Source: Aplysia californica
Lineage: Eukaryota; Mollusca; Gastropoda; Aplysiida; Aplysiidae
Length of the DNA: 64,000 nucleotides
Direction: 5' to 3'
Assembly (NCBI RefSeq): GCF_000002075.1
Contig: NW_004797378.1
Coordinates: forward strand, 1,130,490 to 1,194,489
In this document: one piece after another, positions 54,601-58,865 of the stretch
How the letters are laid out: each line of letters opens with the position of its first letter
How positions within the stretch are numbered: the stretch's first letter is position 1
Position numbers and translations under genes: made by a program
The notes under the pieces: model-generated
Told to the model about the DNA's origin: nothing
What the model saw: only the letters and a program-made list of their open reading frames with translations
Databases searched by the model: none

Positions 54601-57600
54601 GATTCTGCCAAAGAAGCAATACATTTTTAAGTGAAGAAGGACGACTAATACTAATACAAATGTAAAAAAACAGAAATTTTTCAATGATTAACTAGGAAAT
54701 TGAACCTCAGCATAATGCTACCAAAAGCACATCAGCACATGTTTGTGAATGTATAAACAGGAGCATAACCCTCAAAGAAAAACCAAGTAGATGCCAATAC
54801 AGTAGTCTCCGCCTAAGATCCCACCGTTTACGATCCCGGTTCGCTTAAGATCCTGCAGTTTTAAGAAAACAGAATTTTTACTAAACAAAAGTCACCTCTA
54901 CGAACCCGCTTTGATTCACTCTGAAGGTCTACATTTGGCTAAGATCCCGTATTTCTGATAATAATTTATGAATAAAAACCCGGGCGGGAAAAGTTTAGAT
55001 CAATGAACTGTCCGTCGCGTCAAAGATCAGCCACTGTCGAGAATGCGATCACATAAGCCTAGTAAAACTCGAATGAAACGGTACAATGTTTGCCCCAGAC
55101 GGGATCACACCGAAGTGTGAACTGACCGATGCGTTTGTTTTCCCCAAACGTTGCACCTGCATCTGAGCTCTCCACCTAAACTTCCATCAACTCTCCAGGC
55201 GGGATCACATGGTGCAGTGAACTCTTCCCTGACCATTGCAGCAGTTTTCTGTGAACCTTAACATGGGTCACCATAGACTCTTCCCTGGGTTCGTCGGCTA
55301 AGATCCCGGTTCGCCTAAGATCCCGCAATTTCCTTGCTCCGAGCACTGGGATCTTAGGCGGAGACTACCGTATAGAAAAAAAAAAATTATGCCTACCCTG
55401 GCATAAAGTCACACTCTATTAAAATTTAAGCTTCTGTGTCCCAACACTCATCCCAAACCACTTTCACAACACAGGAAATCTTTGTCTCATTCTCTCTGCG
55501 CAGCTTGTGAGAATCACACTGCCCTTTAATTTTTTCAGTCCAAGAACTGCAAAAATAGTGGCAATGAGAGAAGCCATGAAGACATTCATACATGTATTTA
55601 GTAGAGGTTTTATGGCGCTCGCAACTGCATAAGGTCATATGAGCATTCATCATACATGTATTTAAGACATACAGGGAGACAAGTACAGATAAACAAATGA
55701 TGACTTTCACACTCTTTACCATATGAAACAGCAAGGAAAAATGTCTCCTTTTGAAAGTCATATAAAAATTCTCTTCCTTTTTCATTCACACACATGTGGA
55801 TAACTTTAGAACGACAGATGTACGCCATTGGCCGATATTTATAGTAACAGCTATCTTGTTTGACGTCATTGAGGGATTCCCACTTTGAAGTCGTTCACTG
55901 TGGCAACACGACCGCAACGCACTATTGCAGTATTTTCAAATCCTGTAGCTTACAGTGATGTGGTGGCGGAGTGGTTAGTGCGCTTGCCTCCAAAGCAGAA
56001 AGTCCAGGTTCGAGCCTCTGTTCGGCCACGGATTTTTTTTTGGCTCAAAGATGTCAAACAAGATAGCTTTTACTATAAATATCAGCCAATGGTGTACATC
56101 TGTCTTTCTAAAGTTATCCGCATGTTTCACACACGTTCCTATAAGAGAAATTGAAACTTATCATCCACAAACCTTCACAACCCTGGCTTGTGTTTCTTTA
56201 TCTAAATTGGACTGTATAATTGTCAAGGCAGGGCATATTTTCATTGGGTAGTTGGCAGGAAAGAACAGCTCTATGTCCATGAAGCTGACAGATCGCTCAA
56301 GTTTGAAAGAACATTTCCTCTTGGCGAAATCCACCTGAATACAGAGATGAGGAAACCTTAAGCGAGGTACATTATTTATACCTGATGGTAATCGTTATAA
56401 CCAACAAAAACAACAAAAAAAAACAACAGAAAAAAAATTTCTACCCTGTATATACAAAGACAAAAGGATACAACATTTAAATGAAATACAATACGAGCAT
56501 TACCAATTTCTGTTAAATATACTTAGTCCAATAAAACAAGGTCCAGATGCACTCTAGATGCAATTGTTCTAGACTTAATGCTTGTAACCTTTACAGCACC
56601 CTGTGAGGAAAATACTTGCAACTGGGCCTGGGGATACAAGAACCCGTGAGGAATATATGTGCGACTTGAGCTGTAAGTATTAAAAACTTGCAAGACAAAG
56701 ATTTGTGCATTTTTTCTTAATCAACCATTTGATACAATAAAGTATACTTTTAGCAACGATGTATCATTCATCTTTTTCCACAAAATTCACATAAATTCTT
56801 AAACTTAACATACACATAAATTTTCTTGTTTTATACATTACCTGACATTACCCAGTGCTTCCACGAGCTGAAGCTGGAAAGTAAGGAAAATTTTGCCGGG
56901 GGTCTGGGGGCCGCAGGGTCCAGGGACCCAGCAGGGTCCAGGGACCCAGCAGGGTCCACGGACCCAGCAGGGTCCACGGACAGCGTCCCGTTGGGGGTTC
57001 AGGGGGCGAACCCCCTGAAGAAATTGAAATTTAGTGCTTTTAGAGGGTTAAAAATGGCATTTGGGAGCCTGTTTGAAGAGATTGCCTACAGCCCATAACA
57101 TTAATTTTTTCACCAACATTTTGTCTTGTTTGATTTCTTCACCAATATATCTTTCCATTGCTGGGAATGTTTAAAAGCAGGTTCCCCTTTCATTGTAACT
57201 ATAATTCAATTAATTTATCGTTGCACCATTGCTAGCAGGCCAACCTGGGAATAGTGAAAAGATACGTACTTTCACAATACAGTTGCCCAGCATATACCCT
57301 AATTTTTCCTAAATTTTCACGTCTGAATGTCGCCCATCACAATCTCAGAACACCAATTCAAATAATCCTTGATTTTACTTACGGCTGGATCGGGCTGATC
57401 GCTCAACTCAATCATTTGAAACTGAAAACAAACACGTTTGTTTTTTAGGCGACCGAGTCGGGCGATCAGCCCGATCGCATCCATAGTGGGCACCCCGTAT
57501 CAGCATATTGTATTTCTTTCATCGCGGCCCGTATCGCATTCACATGCCGTAGAATCTTCACATTGATAATTTCTCTAGATCTAGACAAATTCACAAAAGA

Positions 57601-58826
57601 GTTTCTTTCTGACAGTAATTTTCTCAGATCACAACTCAATTTACTTGATCAAAGCGCAGATTTTCAGGTCGCGGCAACAATCCGAAGATAGACAGAAGGA
57701 ATGAGTGAATGATAGAAAAGAGGAAATTGGCACAAAAAGTCCGCCAGATTTTGATCCATCAGCAGGTAAAAATGTACTGCGGACCAACCCGCAATGAATG
57801 CACAGGGCACAGGAGAATAATGGCCGACTCAGGGAAATGAACAATCTGGCAGGTTTCTATAACTTCAACTTGTTGTCGAGAGAATTACCATAAATATCCG
57901 TAACTTATACAAGACGATATGAAGGCGAGTACGGAATTTCGGTAGTCTTGCGCTGTCGCAGTTTTTTTACCGAGGGAGTTGATGATGATAGAACAAGTAC
58001 GGAACTGGCAGAAAGTACGGATTTCCGTAAAAATACGGAAGAGAGGAAGCACTGATTACCAGGGCTGTCAGCTCCACTTTATTAATTCAGTACTTATTGA
58101 TTTCACACATCGAACACCATTCATCCAAAGAGCCAAAATTATAAAGTAGAGAAAATATTCGTTGATAGTCATAAATCCCCTCAGCAGTGAAGCCCACAAT
58201 GTCCTTAAAAAAGACATTTAAATTATTTCATTGTAATTACTCAAGTCTCTAAAGGCAGCACATCCAGTAATCCAGTATTTCTAATTCTAGGTAGATTGCA
58301 AGCTTAATATTTTACCTCACAGGTTCACCACATTTTTTTGGGGGGCCATATACCCACTGACATTTTACATCCTCTCCCCCCCCCCCCCCCCCCCCCCCCA
58401 TTCCACTTCTGTGGAGTGATTCAAATTTTAGTATTCTTTTCAGCTACATAAAAATTCAAACAAACAGCTATCTTTCTTCAAAGTGAAACCCTAATACATT
58501 GTCATGTGATGCAGAATAAAACAGAAGAGTGGAAGTGAGACAAAGCTAACCCGTTTTAAGTGAACTCCTGGAAACCCCCCTGACAAGTTCTCTATCTCCC
58601 GCTCCAGGGGCACGAACACAGTAGAACTCGAGCCCGTCATGGCAGAACTGTTGCTGGACACACTGTCTGCCGGCCGCAGCAAGTTGCTGCTGCTGGAGGT
58701 GACCGGCTTGTTGTCCCGGTCTATCTGGGTGCTCATGGAGTCCATGGCCCGCGCCGTGGCAGACATGGGCAGGAGGTCGTCGTCCTGCACCTCGTCCATC
58801 ACCTCCCCGACCTCGTGGCCACACAA
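17946..58826 (-). CDS. WDR59: WDR59, GATOR2 complex subunit, C-terminal two thirds in 16 exons
   Basis: GATOR2 (WDR59, WDR24, MIOS, SEH1L, SEC13) counteracts GATOR1 and so promotes mTORC1 activity at the lysosome. Sixteen minus-strand exons join in phase to 710 codons plus stop. The order is an acidic and Ser-rich linker, an RWD domain (FPANYP), a helix-rich stretch, PFPRTSGARFC, a basic linker, the AAVAMKIGRKDLVQ block, PPWAYHPFGR, HYGQVRDVQTMAM, DPRERE, AYADVLYKW, and a C-terminal zinc domain with repeated CxxC motifs and CGHGGHMHHMMDWF. These blocks occur in the same order in vertebrate WDR59 (human 974 aa). The first exon seen begins after a splice acceptor, so the WD40 propeller exons lie upstream, and none was found up to 64000. 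Introns range from 0.5 to about 10 kb and are filled with repeats. Exon 12 is the least certain. Confidence 0.93.
18126..18150. repeat. CAT trinucleotide microsatellite
   Basis: A short (CAT)n run lies directly upstream of the last WDR59 exon, within the intron. Confidence 0.8.
18857..18950 (-). repeat. SINE fragment, family 3 (tail end)
   Basis: TTTAGTAAGTCTTGTGGCAC followed by a GAGAGGTGTTAC-GGTAACAAAC block matches the copies near 24715, 60520 and 61965. It is truncated and non-coding. Confidence 0.55.
18978..19312 (-). mobile_element. tRNA-derived SINE, family 2, minus orientation
   Basis: A TTATAATAATAGTAATAATA-type end stands at the left. GTATAGCACAAATTCC, TCAGTCTGTAGC-like inner blocks and a B-box complement (GGGGCTCGAATCC) follow. 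The A-box complement (CCACTAGACTACCG) is near 19295. It is the reverse of the copy at 48131-48484. Confidence 0.8.
19412..19519 (-). CDS. WDR59: WDR59 exon 15: zinc-binding CxxC motifs
   Basis: The exon encodes EFVVSCHNC, QCTRCK and LRCSICHIGVRG. These are three CxxC pairs and an SxCH that bind zinc in the C-terminal RING-like domain. Acceptor TTTGTACAG, donor GTAAGA, phases 1 and 1. Confidence 0.95.
19893..20296 (-). mobile_element. SINE-like element, family 4, copy 1
   Basis: This element of about 400 bp is shared with 38075-38458. Common words are TTTTAGTAGAGGTTTTAC, GCGCTCGCAACTGCATA, ACATACAAAAGAAGTAGA and GGCCTAAAGACACTTCAGTC. Its left end is the same tail used by SINE family 1. Confidence 0.75.
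20796..20938 (-). CDS. WDR59: WDR59 exon 14
   Basis: The exon encodes MLNPELKFQHEQIKKAYADV, LYKWNLLNKRIQILK and APSRGI. This matches the vertebrate block FKKCYGEILYRWGLREKR and then KGIEF. Acceptor TTTGTTTGTAG, donor GTTGGT. The phases (2 in, 1 out) fit both neighbours. Confidence 0.95.
20974..21134. mobile_element. MITE family C (TA-flanked, CAGTCAAACCTG type), internally deleted copy
   Basis: The left part reads GTCTAAGACGGCCACC. The right end, CAGTTTGACTG, is followed by TA. The full-length relative is at 58936-59739. Confidence 0.7.
21351..21760. mobile_element. MITE family A, copy 2
   Basis: The left end is CGTCGTGGTAAAATTAGGTG and the right end GACAAGCACCTGATTCC. The inner words GTTTGGCAATTTTTAT and ATTCAAGATAGATGGGTA are shared with the other copies. 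Confidence 0.8.
22109..22935. mobile_element. Pogo/Tigger-like inverted-repeat element, uninterrupted copy
   Basis: The left end is CAGTCAAATCCC and the right end GGTTTGATTG followed by TA. It contains the GAAGTTGGCAGTATTGCGGGG block near the left end and a related block near 22750. No transposase was seen. The partner is 11142-15493. Confidence 0.65.
22868..23039. repeat. 172-bp direct repeat next to WDR59 exon 13, copy 1
   Basis: The 172 bp beginning CATTTGCAAAGCCTGACAAA are repeated with the same length at 23497-23668. Only a few substitutions separate them. The unit includes the right end of the pogo-like element plus intron sequence. Confidence 0.9.
23075..23201 (-). CDS. WDR59: WDR59 exon 13
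   Basis: The exon encodes MKSKRSLSWSNSYDDIKI, then EEKDPREREVEKERI. DPRERER is also found in vertebrate WDR59, just before the KRLLDP block. Acceptor GTCGTCTAG, donor GTGAGT, phases 1 in and 2 out. Confidence 0.92.
23497..23668. repeat. 172-bp direct repeat, copy 2
   Basis: Partner of 22868-23039. The two copies bracket WDR59 exon 13 and are 457 bp apart. Confidence 0.9.
24337..24508. repeat. CT microsatellite followed by a CA/GT tract
   Basis: Long CT runs with C-rich interruptions (24337-24434) are followed by TGTG/CACA stretches up to about 24508. All the long open frames here (SLSLS, ERERE) are artefacts of the repeat. Confidence 0.95.
24512..24665. mobile_element. MITE family C, partial copy
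   Basis: The left end CAGTCAAAGCCGCTCTAAGG is followed by GCCACCTGTATAAGACAATC and a GATGGCCACTTTTCTCC block. The right terminal repeat is decayed. Confidence 0.6.
24710..24860 (-). repeat. SINE fragment, family 3
   Basis: GTGTTACAAGAGAGTAACAAAC and an AGGAGGAGAGATCAGGACGA block match the copies near 48710, 60580 and 62025. Confidence 0.65.
24861..27020. other. WDR59 intron, no gene seen
   Basis: AT-rich intron sequence with an AAAGAAAAAG run near 26489-26518. No exon with a matching phase or repeat family was recognised. Confidence 0.4.
27025..27555. mobile_element. Foldback-type element with CGGCATGCCGTC arms
   Basis: Arms of about 60 bp (27060-27120 and 27490-27555) are inverted copies, sharing ATCGGAAGTGA, TCCACGGCA and a GCATGCCGTC-like core. 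The left arm is partly duplicated. The middle contains GCGACGAGTCGGGTGATCA, which recurs near 57447. Confidence 0.55.
27760..28239 (+). mobile_element. Probable LINE 3' end with GAT-repeat tail
   Basis: GTGAGGCCACCTC, GGCCAAGCCGGCCGAGGCTG and a terminal (ATG/GAT)n run (28219-28238) resemble the 3' ends of non-LTR retrotransposons that finish in short repeats. No domain is visible, so this is inference from the tail structure. Confidence 0.4.
28240..28359 (-). other. Possible alternative Pro/Ser-rich WDR59 exon
   Basis: A T-rich stretch followed by CATGTAG forms a good acceptor, and the frame that fits phase 1 stays open through a Pro-rich stretch (LPPPTLPPPPP). No clear donor ends it before the LINE-derived sequence. 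It may be a minor or dead exon. Counter-evidence: vertebrate WDR59 has no Pro-rich insert here. Confidence 0.2.
28360..30483. other. WDR59 intron, no gene seen
   Basis: AT-rich sequence without a recognised exon or transposon. The short open frames lack family features. Confidence 0.4.
30484..30682. repeat. Long GA - GGGA - GA compound microsatellite
   Basis: (GA)n from 30484, (GGGA)n from about 30538 to 30592, then (GA)n to 30682. The long open frames across it on either strand are repeat artefacts. Confidence 0.98.
30683..32965. other. WDR59 intron, no gene seen
   Basis: AT-rich intron. A short stretch after the microsatellite (30690-30790) reads FKC...HLNMLHLKD on the plus strand, weakly like a decayed zinc finger, but this is not convincing. 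Confidence 0.4.
32966..33004 (-). CDS. WDR59: WDR59 exon 12, 39-nt microexon (tentative)
   Basis: A polypyrimidine acceptor (CCTTACCACACAG) and a strong donor (GTAAGT) bracket 39 nt. In the incoming phase 1 it reads SSVTNLLKGWTS without a stop and keeps the phase. The length is divisible by three, so the exon could be skipped without breaking the frame. The vertebrate region here is poorly conserved, so support comes from splice signals and phase only. Confidence 0.6.
33005..35384. other. WDR59 intron, no gene seen
   Basis: AT-rich intron before the mariner relic. A pair of splice-like signals around 34410-34425 was examined and rejected on phase. Confidence 0.4.
35385..36080 (+). mobile_element. 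Decayed mariner-like transposase
   Basis: Read in changing frames, the stretch gives DEKWIAFCG near 35420, then PYKTRTTCAK near 35730, RPDLAPCDS near 35795 and PILKDKLAG near 35840. These correspond to the DExW, HDNAxxH and YSPDLAPCDF blocks of mariner transposases. Many stops and frame changes make it inactive. Terminal repeats were not identified. It is antisense to WDR59, inside an intron. Confidence 0.8.
36764..36836 (-). CDS. WDR59: WDR59 exon 11
   Basis: The exon encodes SSPGVVHQMEITLASSSDSG and then WNVL, comparable to the vertebrate GLNTGGWNIAG segment. Acceptor GCCAATAACAG, donor GTAAGT, phases 0 in and 1 out. The upstream pyrimidine tract is weak. Confidence 0.85.
36837..38074. other. 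WDR59 intron, no gene seen
   Basis: AT-rich sequence with a C-run and an A-run near 37081-37115. Nothing else was recognised. Confidence 0.4.
38075..38458 (-). mobile_element. SINE-like element, family 4, copy 2
   Basis: Partner of 19893-20296 in the same orientation. The left end TTTTAGTAGAGGTTTTACGG carries the shared SINE tail. The right end contains GGCCTAAAGACACTTCAGTC. Confidence 0.75.
38459..40173. other. WDR59 intron, no gene seen
   Basis: AT-rich sequence. No exon in the right phase and no known repeat was recognised. Confidence 0.4.
40174..40324 (-). CDS. WDR59: WDR59 exon 10
   Basis: The exon encodes LSHYGQVRDVQTMAMICCMF, then SRQESRLSFEYAAAN. It matches the vertebrate AHYCRLRDVQTLAMLCSVF block of the helical region. 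Acceptor TTTTGTCTTTCAG, donor GTAAGT, phases 2 in and 0 out. Confidence 0.96.
40959..41393. mobile_element. MITE family A, copy 3 (best-preserved ends)
   Basis: The left end is TGTGAGGTAGTGTGGTGAAA and the right end CCACCACGTCGTGACACA. The inner repeats GGCGCTCGTCA and TGACGAGCGCC face each other. It lies in the intron between WDR59 exons 9 and 10. Confidence 0.88.
41465..41577 (-). CDS. WDR59: WDR59 exon 9
   Basis: The exon encodes LWKLIHQMSHPVLRPSPNVE, then PPWAYHPFGRGMVEKL. The vertebrate counterpart is VWSLATVATDL, then TPWARHPFGRQLLESL. Acceptor ACATGTTTCAG, donor GTAAGT, phases 0 in and 2 out. Confidence 0.96.
41771..42068. mobile_element. piggyBac-type MITE flanked by TTAA
   Basis: TTAA stands at 41767-41770 and 42069-42072. 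The element ends are CTCTTTATC and GTTAAAGAG, an inverted pair. The paralogous segment near 3547-3552 lacks the whole element. Length 298 bp, non-coding. Confidence 0.8.
42500..43970. mobile_element. hAT-like inverted-repeat element, 1.47 kb, with empty-site proof
   Basis: The ends are CAGAGATGCCAACCA and TGGTTGGCATCTCTG, flanked by CCATAG on both sides (42494-42499 and 43971-43976). The paralogue at about 4037 reads CACCATAGCCCAGCATG without the insert. The interior has several AT-rich subterminal repeats (GTATTTTC types) and a moderately GC-rich middle. A minus-strand open frame (43565-43970 part) has no recognised transposase. A plus-strand stretch near 42601 reads KCSGCPAIFPEKNLRAH, weakly zinc-finger-like. 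Confidence 0.85.
44098..44179 (-). CDS. WDR59: WDR59 exon 8
   Basis: The exon encodes LDLQDIPGTCDHNAAVAMKI, then GRKDLVQ. It matches vertebrate NVNDIQETCQKNAASALL, then GRKDLVQ. Acceptor TCCCACTCCAG, donor GTAAGG, phases 2 in and 0 out. A dead copy is at 4191-4272. Confidence 0.96.
44516..44945. repeat. TAGATC hexamer clusters
   Basis: Runs of TAGATCTAGATC-type sequence occur at about 44517-44550, 44630-44686 and 44905-44940. Related words occur near 47555, 50475, 50535 and 57585. Confidence 0.8.
45055..45300. other. CpG-rich island inside a WDR59 intron
   Basis: This GC- and CpG-rich patch contains a near-perfect palindrome (GTTCCGACA.TTATGTCGGAAAC, about 45092-45114) and several GTCGGCGGTCGGCA-like repeats. 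It stands out from the AT-rich introns. No open frame of note was seen. Confidence 0.5.
45655..45857 (-). CDS. WDR59: WDR59 exon 7
   Basis: The exon encodes a basic, His-rich linker (HAKSKNRQSHLHHHHKSQG), then INIYDISSINPLSKYLAENY. The vertebrate protein has a basic KSRRWKSKR linker and an IQDIACLLPVHKSLGELYIL block at this place. Acceptor ATCCACAG with a weak pyrimidine tract, donor GTAAGA, phases 0 in and 2 out. Confidence 0.92.
45991..46149. mobile_element. MITE family C, copy flanked by TA
   Basis: The left end CAGTTAAACT is preceded by TA and the right end TTTCACTG is followed by TA. The inner GATCACTTCCCACTTCCC and CATTTTTCTCCTCAACAA blocks match the relatives. Confidence 0.7.
46329..46464 (-). 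CDS. WDR59: WDR59 exon 6
   Basis: The exon encodes RALSDLVTCTQSQWIRSQPS, then LYGSPPPTVPAASISDFFTE. It matches vertebrate RSLSALSAYHTG and LRLYSGSPTRSEKEQVSISS. Acceptor CCTTGTCCTAG, donor GTACAT, phases 2 in and 0 out. Confidence 0.95.
46651..46904 (+). mobile_element. tRNA-derived SINE, family 1, with internal deletion
   Basis: The head GCGGGCTCTCGTGGTCTAGA is joined to the tail region (TCATATGACCTTATGCAG, AAACACTTAGCC) without the pyrimidine-rich body. A 12-bp duplication with one mismatch flanks it: CAAGTCAAGTGA (46639-46650) and CAAGTCATGTGA (46905-46916). Confidence 0.88.
46978..48043. mobile_element. hAT-like element F, copy 1, with 6-bp target duplication
   Basis: Ends CAGTGCTTCC and GGAAGCACAG, flanked by TATGAA at 46972-46977 and 48044-48049. 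It aligns over its length with 56853-58054. No transposase was recognised. Confidence 0.88.
48131..48484 (+). mobile_element. tRNA-derived SINE, family 2, full length
   Basis: The tRNA-like head has an A box (TGGCCTAGTGG) and a B box (GGTTCGAATCC). A body with GGGAAAGGCACTTTACACG, GGGTACCCGGC and CGGGAAGCTGAG follows, and the 3' end is GCGCTATACAAATGC then (ATT)n. This layout resembles widespread conserved-core SINEs of invertebrates. The family name is not claimed. Confidence 0.88.
48650..48882 (+). repeat. SINE, family 3, plus orientation
   Basis: GTTTGTTACTCTCTTGTAACA, then TCATATGACCTTATGCAG and TAAAAACTCTACTAAAAC. It shows the family-3 body joined to the same tail that family 1 carries. 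Confidence 0.7.
49044..49113 (-). CDS. WDR59: WDR59 exon 5
   Basis: The exon encodes RLVVFSVPAFLKKVHEDMEV, then TPR. Vertebrates have GYLVYFTRPMTMHRAVSPTE, then PTPR. Acceptor CCTTGCTTCAG, donor GTATGT, phases 1 in and 2 out. Confidence 0.95.
49932..50015. mobile_element. MITE family C, left-end fragment
   Basis: CAGTCTAACGACCACCTGTC preceded by TA, then a TCTGTACAAACGACC block. The right end is missing. Confidence 0.5.
50380..50625. mobile_element. Short MITE with TGTACAATTGCGG ends
   Basis: The inverted arms share GTACAATTGCGGTCCCGTTT (left 50391-50410) with its complement at about 50598-50617. The interior contains a TAGATC cluster. Length about 245 bp. Confidence 0.7.
50626..51125. other. 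CpG-rich stretch in a WDR59 intron with a long plus-strand open frame
   Basis: About 500 bp are CpG-rich compared with the surroundings. The plus-strand frame 50667-51248 is open for 193 codons. It has no recognised domain and ends in a Pro/Gln run encoded by C homopolymers. It could be an unrecognised coding fragment, an alternative promoter region or chance. Confidence 0.3.
51342..51510 (-). CDS. WDR59: WDR59 exon 4
   Basis: The exon encodes REDRKTMLENKYHVEKVKSP, then FQDSSVPFPRTSGARFCSN. PFPRTSGARFC is one of the most conserved blocks of WDR59. Acceptor GCTTTCCCACAG, donor GTATCA, phases 0 in and 1 out. Confidence 0.97.
51851..53079 (+). mobile_element. 5'-truncated LINE with RNase H and C-terminal region
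   Basis: The target duplication ATCTTTGACAGTACA stands at 51836-51850 and 53080-53094. The reading frame carries VYERSKRLENYHSNRI, TDGSA near 52208 (RNase H first Asp), IPAHTGTPGNERADALAKKG near 52540 and a C-terminal CPLC...TTEHHLFF zinc-like block near 52860. The 3' end is an (ACA)n tail. One in-frame stop directly before TDGSA and a frame change near 52330 make it inactive. The RNase H suggests the I group. Confidence 0.9.
53870..54246. mobile_element. MITE family A, copy 4
   Basis: The left end contains GCATCGTGGTGAAACCGAGC and the right end GATTCTACCACGTCATGACA. The inner CATTTGGCAATTTTTATCAA and AAGATAGAAGGGTAA are shared. Confidence 0.85.
54351..54476 (-). CDS. WDR59: WDR59 exon 3
   Basis: The exon encodes TFGDVSTKLVNQLMNCVETS, then LRQILPIMEKSRPYSSPQDG. 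It corresponds to the end of the RWD domain, vertebrate CLEPCLRQLVSCLES. Acceptor TTTTTCTTACAG, donor GTGAGT, phase 0 both sides. Confidence 0.95.
54800..55370. mobile_element. TA-flanked inverted-repeat element D
   Basis: The left end is CAGTAGTCTCCGCCTAAGAT and the right end ATCTTAGGCGGAGACTACCG. TA stands on both sides. The interior repeats GATCCCGGTTCGC several times. It is probably pogo/Tc1-related and non-coding (571 bp). Confidence 0.88.
55598..55650 (-). repeat. Isolated SINE tail fragment
   Basis: TAGTAGAGGTTTTATGGCGC and CTGCATAAGGTCATATGAGC only. This is the shared 3' tail without a body. Confidence 0.7.
55792..56125. mobile_element. Inverted-repeat element enclosing a tRNA-like unit
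   Basis: Arms of about 76 bp (55792-55868 and 56050-56125) are near-perfect inverted copies. They share CAAGATAGCT, ACTATAAATATC, CCAATGG and TACATCTGTC in the two directions. The loop region holds a tRNA-Trp-like sequence on the plus strand. Flanking target duplications were not clear. Confidence 0.85.
55963..56040 (+). tRNA. tRNA-Trp-like (CCA) sequence with Pol III signals, probably not a functional tRNA
   Basis: GTGGC at the start pairs with GCCAC at 56025-56029. The A box is TGGCGGAGTGG and the B box GGTTCGAGCC. A seven-base loop CTCCAAA would give anticodon CCA. An eight-T run at 56033-56040 is a Pol III terminator. The T stem has mismatches, so a working tRNA is unlikely. It may be a promoter module. 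Confidence 0.55.
56173..56334 (-). CDS. WDR59: WDR59 exon 2: RWD domain
   Basis: The exon encodes VDFAKRKCSFKLERSVSF, then ELFFPANYPMKICPALTI and NLDKETQARVVK. FPxxYPxxxxP is the hallmark of RWD domains, and vertebrate WDR59 has FPAQYPNNAPPSF here. Acceptor GTATTCAG, donor GTTTGT, phase 0 both sides. Confidence 0.96.
56908..56985. repeat. 18-bp minisatellite inside element F copy 2
   Basis: CAGCAGGGTCCACGGACC-type units occur about four times in a row. Copy 1 has a single related unit at the same place. Confidence 0.85.
57378..57503. mobile_element. Short palindromic insertion in element F copy 2
   Basis: It begins TACGGCTGGATCGGGCTGAT and ends ATCAGCCCGATCG...CACCCCGTA, so the arms are inverted. 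Element F copy 1 lacks it. One arm recurs near 27195-27262. Confidence 0.7.
58061..58550. other. WDR59 intron, no gene seen
   Basis: AT-rich, with a C homopolymer of more than 20 bases near 58377-58399. Confidence 0.5.
58551..58826 (-). CDS. WDR59: WDR59 first exon in window: linker before RWD
   Basis: The exon encodes an acidic and Ser-rich linker (EVGEVMDEVQDDD, SVSSNSSAMTGSSS) and then VPLEREIENLSGGFPGVHLK, which leads into the RWD domain as vertebrate LQQEFSLINVQIRNV does. Acceptor GTGTCTCCCCAG at 58827, donor GTTAGC, phase 0 both sides. Because an acceptor precedes it, the WD40 exons must lie upstream. Confidence 0.93.
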
Positions 58827-58865
58827 CTGGGGAGACACAACAGTCAGCTGCCGTAAGAACAGGCA

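Larger units (their letters stand above)
56853..58054. mobile_element. hAT-like element F, copy 2, with 6-bp target duplication
   Basis: Ends CAGTGCTTCC and GGAAGCACTG, flanked by ATTACC at 56847-56852 and 58055-58060. It differs from copy 1 by an 18-bp minisatellite (56908-56985) and an inserted palindromic element (57378-57503). Confidence 0.9.
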
